A stretch of DNA of 46,482 nt from Prevotella sp. Its GTDB lineage: Bacteria > Bacteroidota > Bacteroidia > Bacteroidales > Bacteroidaceae. The stretch covers positions 1 to 46,482 of the forward strand of contig JAFZIL010000033.1 in the NCBI GenBank assembly GCA_017554385.1. The letters are read 5' to 3'. The position numbers and the translations under genes are program-made. The notes beneath the pieces were generated by a model. It made no database searches. It saw only the letters and a program-made list of their open reading frames with translations, and was not told the DNA's origin. Below are positions 19,101 through 25,374 of the stretch, in pieces (positions within the stretch are counted from its first letter, which is position 1; each line of letters begins with the position of its first letter).

Positions 19101-20113
19101 GCAATGGTGGTCCTGATGAGGACCAGGTACGCGTGGCTACTGGCTACAACACCGTATTGGCTTACCTTGAGGCCAACGGCAATAAGGTACAGGTGAAGAG
19201 CTGGACCAGCGACAAGGGCGAAGGCAATGATCCTAACTCAATGGATCAGGCCAAGGCTAAGTTCGAGGCCGGCAAATACCTCAGCGAGGTCTATACTTGC
19301 GTCGGTGCCGATGGCAAGCTCAACCTGATGGTGAACAACCCTGCCTTTATCGGTAACGGCTGGTTCATCGTTGGCAACGTGAAGTATGCCAAGGTCGAGG
19401 AAAACAATGTCATTGCAGGTGATGTCTCTGGCGACGGTGAGGTGACTACCAACGACGCTGTGGCTGTTATCCCGTTCGTTCTTGAGCAGGCTGAACCTAC
19501 GCCTGAGCAGTTCAAGGCTGCCGACGTGAACAAGTCGAACACCATCACCATTTCCGATGCAGTGGGTATCGTGAATATCGCACTGAATGTGCCTGCCGAT
19601 TCTGAACCCGTTGATGGAGCACGTGGTATGGTCGACGATACCAACGACTACGTTGTTCTCAACAGCAGCGAGGTGGGTCTGGTGAACACCACTACCTTCG
19701 TAGGCTTCCAGATGGATATCACGCTCAGCGAGGGTGCACAGTTCAACGGTGTACAGCTTACGAGTCGTACCATGGGCCATCAGGTGGCTTGGAACCGTAT
19801 CGCTGACCGCACCTACCGTGTTGTCGTCTTCTCGGCAGCCAACGAGGCCATCACCTCTACTGAGGGTGCCCTGTTGCAGCTGAACATCAGTGGCAACCAG
19901 CAGGTATCGCTTGGCAAGATTGAGTTCACCGATGCCAGTGCTCGTGCATACGCTCTCGGCGTGGCCGATCCTACGGGTATCCGTGGCATCACTGCCGACC
20001 AGCTCGATGCTCAGATCTACACCGTGGGTGGTGTCAGGAGCGACAAGGTGCGTAAGGGCATGAACGTCATCCGCCAGAACAATGGCAAGGTGACCAAGCG
20101 CTTCGTGAAGTAA
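13190..20113 (+). CDS. Giant modular surface protein 1, dockerin- and cohesin-like C terminus
   Basis: A 2307-aa exported protein. Reading in order: signal peptide (1-22); a beta domain ending RFRYYKAGSQKKIQLYKK (about 23-170); three cleaved-adhesin-like jelly rolls (about 184-350, 597-744, 978-1124; the last two share FITPKL); Ig-like spacer domains between them (two starting VAHDL, at about 745 and 1126); another beta domain (1236-1409); a carboxypeptidase-regulatory-like domain (1410-1494); a carbohydrate-binding-like domain (1497-1674); a helical segment (1676-1744); a beta-rich block (1745-2075); a dockerin-like pair (GDVSGDGEVTTND and ADVNKSNTITISD, about 2077-2137); a cohesin-like domain (2152-2258); and a basic C-terminal tail ending KRFVK. 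No protease or glycosidase motif is seen, so the role is probably adhesion or scaffolding. The tail resembles, loosely, a type IX secretion C-terminal signal. The second dockerin repeat has Ser where the third calcium ligand is usually Asp. Confidence 0.82.
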   Translation: MNKKIRFSLLTLLVMLCGTVFADYQKVTATSDITDGDYLIVYEAENVAFNGALETLDAAGNTVAVTISDGIISSTDAIDAAVFTFDTTDKSIKSASGFYVGAGKSYSNGLKQSATLTDQFKHTSFAIVDGNVIITKTLSDGDMILNYNSNSSDKRFRYYKAGSQKKIQLYKKITSGGGNDNTVANYAIDFNTRIATSAKDFAVASNWGHVSGYDAAYDSNMSYSWSETAGVDRSGALLAYRQFKYDWGQSSSGVDVYDLLVTPEVKGAVSVAVKLYSGSNSYIEFYKMTDNGDGTFTRGDKIEYTLGEEETLSQSAYCNATINVEDFTRIGIRASYMYLDNFVAEQANIVPEKAITIASADPTATTGTIYWDQQANGKVLVKYTVTVKNTGDVDLTQGTEGYSVSIFNRDDNVVYATTAVPQNLAVGETSDPFDVQAEVETSVWPNSYSYHSMDLKENLKGSVLQRAQSHYNAYQSKFVFRAAESTATSSITTSEAWGTITESTTKSFEIFNNGLAPLTITAITLPEGFTSADAPVIPAEGLVVNSKESVTLSITQDAATAGTFAGTLTISYQSYGSEEATNYTLDFSATIIDANTWAVDFNNTKSGIVYPAGSIAENGISSDYDYNSGTYNYWITGRTQSSYATENNKFITPKLHANAGDALAYDVKGAYGSSYYAKVYVSTDRQNWTQVAYYTQNETEGAEAIGYANWYTKQVTFTEAGDYYVAFALYGTFKIDNLVGLEKVDVAHDLYIKSVNWPDASVKSGTSLSKPSVDIIPLTDETADAYTVKYVCGETVLAEGTPVALTASANSSKTFSFAWTPNVENTTTYPGTKVVFEFTDDTKFETEGFDLTVANEAIFHFLSALPSSKWYEPTDVSAPIAFGKSNTADVKTYYIYNWGSAPLTVNSISLPEGFTADVEFPITVPAFDENDLAAASKALAITFSATEAGEYSGDMVITYSGEKTFTLAISGVKLDASKFYANFDDGGWPAGSVYQSNISSSNGGTNSVPNYYITSSSTTDNLFITPKLMAADGDKLLFDAKLYSSYWSEGTVKVYAAATREEVLNAEEGTTRTLLFTASGAEESENLLTTDYQTFEVSAVAGDYFYGFEISNRPYVDEIYGLSVAAVAHDLMLVSSNIPAEAMQNIPVNATLNVLNVGLQDETEYDIVLHIGDDATPIAGTETIPMKHKLTESTAISVPMQSPKAGTLPVYIELKAGDLVLTTDAVDVTFAEEVAVADAIQVGTKTNTGRDYGFVDWYNNDGSTTLYTDILYPAAKISAAGIKAGDKIVSITYQGTNSAKTLKAQVTSWVGTSTGDITYGSPVKENMAEVVVYDGSSYDFEANFKSVITLPQPIVWDGTSDIRVYTEAVGQGSGNWVSVQYPYDNELTMSYNGTNKYGTVAYFTLSAEPATFAGTVKNDADEAVEGATITLISNDGDNVQYSGTTDAQGAFSFNVIQTARTYIATVTAEGFEDATEENISFAEGNQTKDFVLVKWVEPNPLNDYFVNTDFASTEGWTAVTSDSFKEIGNGKIGEFKVYNNIPATVDDTHLATEYCFGFEARWSSNFSSYTQESKVALPAGTYTLTFDVENVNGSTTKASYENRFKVTVGDNVFTDQATEWMNGKSSWTKHTIVFNVDEDAKATLSFGYGTGSNNIGSANTPIVYVSHLDMTFKSLAAGAIEVLQAEIDKAEALKTATRTEGLDDFNAAIQAAKALLTSSDVAAINAGVEALKAAEEAFLTANLPVAEGTYYVYNPLTEKFLSRGNAWGTSAVVDDYGVAIKVNVTLADGKYTLTGFDNNTTYGDDTWMFADAGGDRARSYIINKVEGGVTLTNTGNNMLVYVYTNEGGDKYRVAGNAIKGDNYTDDAQTVWQFITPAERDRMVASREAAAKTAAYTAAGLSEDDELELGEATEVSFTTGHAWTQTVVRTQNNQPATNANGTEMWQATGNYTQTISDLPAGLYKVTIQAFYRNGGPDEDQVRVATGYNTVLAYLEANGNKVQVKSWTSDKGEGNDPNSMDQAKAKFEAGKYLSEVYTCVGADGKLNLMVNNPAFIGNGWFIVGNVKYAKVEENNVIAGDVSGDGEVTTNDAVAVIPFVLEQAEPTPEQFKAADVNKSNTITISDAVGIVNIALNVPADSEPVDGARGMVDDTNDYVVLNSSEVGLVNTTTFVGFQMDITLSEGAQFNGVQLTSRTMGHQVAWNRIADRTYRVVVFSAANEAITSTEGALLQLNISGNQQVSLGKIEFTDASARAYALGVADPTGIRGITADQLDAQIYTVGGVRSDKVRKGMNVIRQNNGKVTKRFVK

Positions 20114-20122
20114 ATACCATGA

Positions 20123-20162
20123 TGTGCTGTGGCGCGTCTGAAACATGACGCGCCACGGCGCA
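20123..20162 (+). terminator. 16-bp hairpin between giant genes 1 and 2
   Basis: Arms 20123-20138 and 20147-20162 pair over 16 bp (two G-U pairs, no mismatch) around an 8-base loop. The core is GTGGCGCGTC/GACGCGCCAC. No T-run follows; the 3' flank is CACCAAA. It could be a partial terminator, an RNase barrier that sets different levels for the two genes, or a processing site. Confidence 0.75.
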
Positions 20163-20199
20163 CCAAACATTGAAAAGTAATCAATTAACCAATAACAAT

Positions 20200-23100
20200 A
20201 TGAACAGAAAGAATGTCTTTAAATGGTTGTTCGTTTATGTCCTGCTCTGCGTGGCGGGCATTACGACTGCCGTAGCACAGTCGCTCTCCATCGCCGACTT
20301 CTCTATACGCTACGGAGAGACAAAGACCTTGACCATCACGATGGACAAGGGCAATCTGGCTGCCGTCTATGGCGTGCAGACCGACCTGACGCTGCCTGCA
20401 GGCCTGCAGCTCGTTGACAACAACGTTGCGGCTGTAGCTAATATCATACAGTATCCGGGTGAGCCCACGTTGAACTTCAATCCCGACAACGGGCGCATCA
20501 CTATCTTCTCGCTGTCAGGCAAGCCGTTTGGCGAGGGCGTAACTGGCATTGTCACTTTTACCGTGAAGGCTGGTGCCGACTTTGCCGGTGGTGAAGTAAA
20601 GCTTGCCAACTCGCTGTTTACTACCAGTCCTGAAGGTGCAGAAGTAAGCGGTACCGACGTGACGGCTACGGCCACACTCGACACCAGCTACCTCGTAGAC
20701 TTCAACAAGTCTATTGCCACGGGCAGTCATGACTTCAAGGTGGCCTCGAACTGGGGGCACATCGTGGGTTCTGGCAACTACGACGGTTACGGCCCCTACT
20801 ACATGACTTATAGCTACAAGGCTGAAGAAGGCTTTGATGGCACGGGCGCTCTCTATGCAGCCCGCCAGTATGCCGGCGACAACTGGGGCGGCAGTGTGGT
20901 CAACGACCTGCTCGTCACTCCTTTGGTTTCTGGCGCTATTACCATGAAGGTGAAGGTCAGTGGCGCTTCCTCTTCCAATCCCTCGTTTGTTGAGATTTAT
21001 AAGATCAATGACGACGGCACTCAGGGCGACCTGATCCAGAAGTTTACTGCCGACGAAGGCTATACCGATATTGAAGGTCAGGAAGACTGGAAGCTCATTT
21101 CGCTGACGCTCACTGAGGAGCAGCGCATCGGTATCCGTGCACAGTATGTCATCATGGATGACTTCACGGCCGAGAATGTTACCATCGTTCCTGAGAAGTC
21201 GCTTACCGTGACAGGTGTGATGAATCAGGACAAGCAGAATGGTACCTCCGGCACTAACCCCGTCTTCGAGCAGCAGCCCGACGGCACGTTGAAGGTGGTG
21301 CTGAAAGTGGCACTCGAGAATACAGGCGATGTCGACTTCACCGCAGGTATGGAAGGCTTCTCGCTGACTCCTGCCAGTTCATCCCTTTCGTCAGGTTCTA
21401 AGACCTACTATGAGGATGCTACCGTGGCTCTCACCCGCGACCTTGCTGCAGGTGCTGTCGACACAGTTGATGTGGAGTTCTATACAACCATGCCTACCTC
21501 TACTTGGCTGTATTGGTTCGTTCGTGAGAATATCGGTGGTACTACTTCATCGCAGTATCGCTATGCCAGCACTGCTGCCTATGAGCCTAAGTTCGTGTTC
21601 CGCGTAGCTGAGGCTACCTCAACGTCGAGCCTCACTGCTGCTCAGGCCTACGGCACTATCTCCGAGGAGACGACCAAGCAGTTCGAGATTGTGAACCTCG
21701 GTGTGGCTCCGCTGACCATTAAGAGCATCACTTTGCCTGAGGGCTTCACCTCGGCCAATGCTCCCACTGCCGAGTTCACGCTGCAGAAGAATGCTTCGCA
21801 GGCTATCGATATCACGCTGCCCGTCACTACTACGGGTGCCTACAGTGGTAACCTGACCATTGTCTATCTCGACAAGACTGGTGCTGAGCAGACCTACACG
21901 CTCGCCTTCTCGGGTAACGTACTCGCAGCAGGCACATGGTTTGCCGACTTTGGCACGTCGAGAGACCAGTATCCCGAAGGCAGTGTTGCTGAAAACGGCA
22001 TCTCGACAGACTACACCTATTCGAATGGTGCCTACGACTACTACATCAAGTCGACCTCCGTCAACAGCAGCTATGCTACGGAGAACAATAAGTTCATCAC
22101 CCCGAAGCTTCATGCTAATGCTGGCGACCAGATGACGTTCGAGGCCAAACAGGGCACCTACACTTCACAGAATGCCTACTTCGTGAAAGTCTACAAGTCG
22201 ACCGACCGTAAGACCTGGGGTGAGCCCATTGCTGAATACTACTATAACGACCTGACCGACAAGTTCGAGAAGAAGAGCATCAGCTTTGCTGAGGAAGGCG
22301 ACTACTATGTGGCCTTCGCTATCTTCGGTGTGTATGTTGACAATATCATCGGCTTGACGAAGGTTGACGTAGCCCACGACCTCTATGTGAAGAAGGTCAG
22401 CTGGCCCGATGCATCGGTGAAGAGTGGCACGTCGCTCTCGAAGCCCAGCGTGGAGTTCATCCCGCTGACCACTGAGGCTGCCGACGCCTACACCGTGAAG
22501 TACGTGTGTGGTGAGACCGTTCTGGCCGAGGGTACACCTGTTGAGCTGACTGCTTCTGCCAAAAGCAGCAATACCATCGCCTTCTCGTGGACGCCCACCG
22601 TTGAGCAGACCACGGTTTATGAAGGAACCAAGGTGGTGTTCGCATTTGTCGACGGCACAACATTTGAGACCGAGACCTTCGACCTTACCGTGACCAACGA
22701 GCCGAAGTTCCACTTCATCAGCTCGCTGCCTTCGAGCAAGTGGTACGAGCCTACCGACGTGAGCACGCCTATCGCCTTCCCCAAGACCAACACGGCCGAT
22801 AAGCAGACCTTCTACGTCTACAACTGGGGTTCGGCTCCGCTGACGGTGAAGAGCATCGCCATGCCGAATGGCTTTACCGCTACGCCTGCTGAGCAGTTTG
22901 TTGTGGCTTCCTTCGACGAGAACGACATGAGCGTGGCTGCACAGGCTGTCGAGATTACCTTCTCCGCTGCCGAGGCTGGCGAATACAGTGGCGACATGGT
23001 GATTACCTACGTCAACGGTGCCGGCGAGGATGCCACCTTCACCCTGGGTGTGAGTGGCACGAAGCTCGACCCATCGAAGTTCTATGCCAACTTCGACGGT

Positions 23101-25347
23101 GAAGGCGACGGATGGCCTGCCGGTTCTGTCTATCAGAAGAATATCAGCACCAGCAACGGTGGCACCTACAGTGCTCCCAACTACAGCATCTATTCTACAA
23201 GCACGACCGACAACCTCTTCATCACGCCGAAGCTCACGGCTGCTACTGGCGACAAGCTCGTGTTCGATGCCAAGCTCTATAGCACCTACTGGAGCGAGGG
23301 TAAGGTGGTGGTCTATGCCGCTGCTACCCGCGAAGAGGTGATGAACGCCGAGGAAGGCACCACACGCACACAGATGTTCAGCGTGAGCGGACAGGACGAG
23401 ACAGCTCCGATGACCACTGACTGGCAGACCTTCGAGGTGCCCGCTCTTGCTGGCGACAACTACTACGCCTTTGAGATCAGCAACCGTGCATACGTCGACG
23501 AGATCTACGGTCTGACCGTGGCCGACGTCGCCCACGACTGGATGATTGCTTCGAGCAACATTCCCGTTGAGGCTATGCAGAACGTGGCTGCTACCGCTAC
23601 CGTGAACCTGCTGAATGTGGGTCTGGCTGCTGAAGAGGCCGATGCTTATACCGTTACGCTGTATATCGACGGTGAGGCTGCCGCAACTGGTGAGGCCGTC
23701 GCACTGCCTATGACGCATAAGCTTAGCGATGCAGGCACCGCTATCTCTATGGAGTTCCGTTCACCGAAGGTTGGCACCTTCCCAGTCTACATCGAGGTGA
23801 AAGCTGGTGACTACAGCGTCGCTACCGAACCCGTCGATGTGACGTTCACCGAGGAAGTTGCACTGGCCGATGCTATTGAGGTGGGTGATGGTACCATTGC
23901 GAGCTATAATTACGCTCCTATTGACTTCTATAACTTCGAGCAGGCAAGAACTTCTGATATTGTTTATACTGCTGCACAGCTCAGTGAGTTCGGTATCAAG
24001 TCGGGCGACAAGATGACTAAGCTCGCATTCAAGGGTACGCTGACTACTGCAAAGACACTTGCTAACAGCTCATTGAAGGCATGGGTGGCTTTGAAGACTG
24101 GTGACATTGAGTGGAACGCTCCCGACAAGACCACTATGACAGAGGTCACGGTGTTCAATGCAGGTGAAATGGTATTTACTTCTGGCGACAACTGGATCAA
24201 CATTAACCTGCCTGAGGGCATTGTCTACGACGGCACTTCCGACCTGCGCATATATCTGGAAGGCGGCGGTGGCGGCGAATGGGTTTCCATGAACTTCACT
24301 TACGACACTGACTACCAGAACATGAAGTGGAGCAACAACTCAAACATGAAGTACAACCCGACGCTCTTTGTGACGCTGGCTGCTGAGGCTGCTACCTTCT
24401 CCGGTACGGTGAAGGATGCTGACGGCAATGCCATCGAGAACGCTACGGTGACGCTCGTCAGTGCTGACAACGACAATGTGCAGTACACGGGTACGACCGA
24501 TGCCCAGGGTGCTTATAGCTTCAACGTGATCCAGACGGGTCGCACCTACAACGCTACTGCTTCTGCCGAGGGCTTCGAGGATGCTACCGAGGAGAACATC
24601 AGCTTCGCTGAGGGCAACCAGACGAAGGACTTCGTACTGACAGCGATGGTAACTGTAGTGAAGGGTGATATCAATAACGACGGCAAGATTACAACTGCCG
24701 ACGCTGTGGCTATCGTTAATATCGCATTGGGCGAGGCTGCTCCTACCGCTGACCAGCTTGCTGTGGCCGATATGAACGGTGACGGCCTGATTACTACTGC
24801 CGATGCTGTGGCCGTGGTACAGCTGGCACTGGCCGAGGAGGCTCCTGCAGGAGCACCCCGTGTAGACCTGAGCGCACAGAACCGCCTGTCGGTCAATGCC
24901 GGCAAGGTGATGCTGAGTAATGCCGACGAGTTTGTGGCCTTCCAGATGGATGTCACGCTGGCCGACGACGCACAGCTCCAGGGTGTGAATCTCTCTAACC
25001 GTATGACGACTCACGAGGCTACCTATGCTCGCGTTGATGCTAATACTTGGCGTATTATCGTCATCTCTATGCAGAACGATGCCATCATGAACAACAGTGG
25101 TTCACTGATGCAGCTGAACATCAGCGGTAATCAGGAGATTTCGCTTTCGAACGTTGAGTTCGTCGATGCTGCTGCCCGTGCCTGTGCCGTAGGTCTCGGC
25201 GAGACCACTGGCATTGTCGGTGTGGATGCTGACCAGAGCGATGCTTCCTACTACAACGTGGGTGGCGTGCGCAACGACAACGTGCGTAAGGGCATGAACA
25301 TCGTGCGCTCTGCCGACGGTAAGGTCAAGAAAGTGTTCGTGAAGTAA
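20200..25347 (+). CDS. Giant modular surface protein 2, cohesin-like at both ends plus dockerin-like pair
   Basis: A 1715-aa exported paralogue of protein 1. Signal peptide (1-27, ending TAVAQ); cohesin-like domain (about 28-160; IRYGETKTLTITMDKG ... GVTGIVTFTVKAG); three cleaved-adhesin-like jelly rolls (164-331, 580-722, 961-1107) with Ig-like spacers; a domain starting DAIEVGDG (1224-1396); a carboxypeptidase-regulatory-like domain (1398-1481); a dockerin-like pair with complete ligand sets (GDINNDGKITTAD, ADMNGDGLITTAD; about 1488-1546); a second cohesin-like domain (1561-1667); and a tail ending KKVFVK. It matches protein 1 module by module but lacks the ~580-aa carbohydrate-binding block. 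I start at the ATG at 20200, which opens a clean signal peptide; a TTG ten codons upstream is less likely. No catalytic motif is seen. Role as scaffold or adhesin is inferred. Confidence 0.82.
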   Translation: MNRKNVFKWLFVYVLLCVAGITTAVAQSLSIADFSIRYGETKTLTITMDKGNLAAVYGVQTDLTLPAGLQLVDNNVAAVANIIQYPGEPTLNFNPDNGRITIFSLSGKPFGEGVTGIVTFTVKAGADFAGGEVKLANSLFTTSPEGAEVSGTDVTATATLDTSYLVDFNKSIATGSHDFKVASNWGHIVGSGNYDGYGPYYMTYSYKAEEGFDGTGALYAARQYAGDNWGGSVVNDLLVTPLVSGAITMKVKVSGASSSNPSFVEIYKINDDGTQGDLIQKFTADEGYTDIEGQEDWKLISLTLTEEQRIGIRAQYVIMDDFTAENVTIVPEKSLTVTGVMNQDKQNGTSGTNPVFEQQPDGTLKVVLKVALENTGDVDFTAGMEGFSLTPASSSLSSGSKTYYEDATVALTRDLAAGAVDTVDVEFYTTMPTSTWLYWFVRENIGGTTSSQYRYASTAAYEPKFVFRVAEATSTSSLTAAQAYGTISEETTKQFEIVNLGVAPLTIKSITLPEGFTSANAPTAEFTLQKNASQAIDITLPVTTTGAYSGNLTIVYLDKTGAEQTYTLAFSGNVLAAGTWFADFGTSRDQYPEGSVAENGISTDYTYSNGAYDYYIKSTSVNSSYATENNKFITPKLHANAGDQMTFEAKQGTYTSQNAYFVKVYKSTDRKTWGEPIAEYYYNDLTDKFEKKSISFAEEGDYYVAFAIFGVYVDNIIGLTKVDVAHDLYVKKVSWPDASVKSGTSLSKPSVEFIPLTTEAADAYTVKYVCGETVLAEGTPVELTASAKSSNTIAFSWTPTVEQTTVYEGTKVVFAFVDGTTFETETFDLTVTNEPKFHFISSLPSSKWYEPTDVSTPIAFPKTNTADKQTFYVYNWGSAPLTVKSIAMPNGFTATPAEQFVVASFDENDMSVAAQAVEITFSAAEAGEYSGDMVITYVNGAGEDATFTLGVSGTKLDPSKFYANFDGEGDGWPAGSVYQKNISTSNGGTYSAPNYSIYSTSTTDNLFITPKLTAATGDKLVFDAKLYSTYWSEGKVVVYAAATREEVMNAEEGTTRTQMFSVSGQDETAPMTTDWQTFEVPALAGDNYYAFEISNRAYVDEIYGLTVADVAHDWMIASSNIPVEAMQNVAATATVNLLNVGLAAEEADAYTVTLYIDGEAAATGEAVALPMTHKLSDAGTAISMEFRSPKVGTFPVYIEVKAGDYSVATEPVDVTFTEEVALADAIEVGDGTIASYNYAPIDFYNFEQARTSDIVYTAAQLSEFGIKSGDKMTKLAFKGTLTTAKTLANSSLKAWVALKTGDIEWNAPDKTTMTEVTVFNAGEMVFTSGDNWININLPEGIVYDGTSDLRIYLEGGGGGEWVSMNFTYDTDYQNMKWSNNSNMKYNPTLFVTLAAEAATFSGTVKDADGNAIENATVTLVSADNDNVQYTGTTDAQGAYSFNVIQTGRTYNATASAEGFEDATEENISFAEGNQTKDFVLTAMVTVVKGDINNDGKITTADAVAIVNIALGEAAPTADQLAVADMNGDGLITTADAVAVVQLALAEEAPAGAPRVDLSAQNRLSVNAGKVMLSNADEFVAFQMDVTLADDAQLQGVNLSNRMTTHEATYARVDANTWRIIVISMQNDAIMNNSGSLMQLNISGNQEISLSNVEFVDAAARACAVGLGETTGIVGVDADQSDASYYNVGGVRNDNVRKGMNIVRSADGKVKKVFVK

Positions 25348-25374
25348 TAGTAATCAATTAAAATCATTAATGAT

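Noticed and set aside
22165-23718. A 517-codon open frame on the minus strand inside giant gene 2
   Set aside because: It mirrors the codon bias of the plus-strand gene, has no signal, domain or promoter, and the plus strand encodes clear paired domains.
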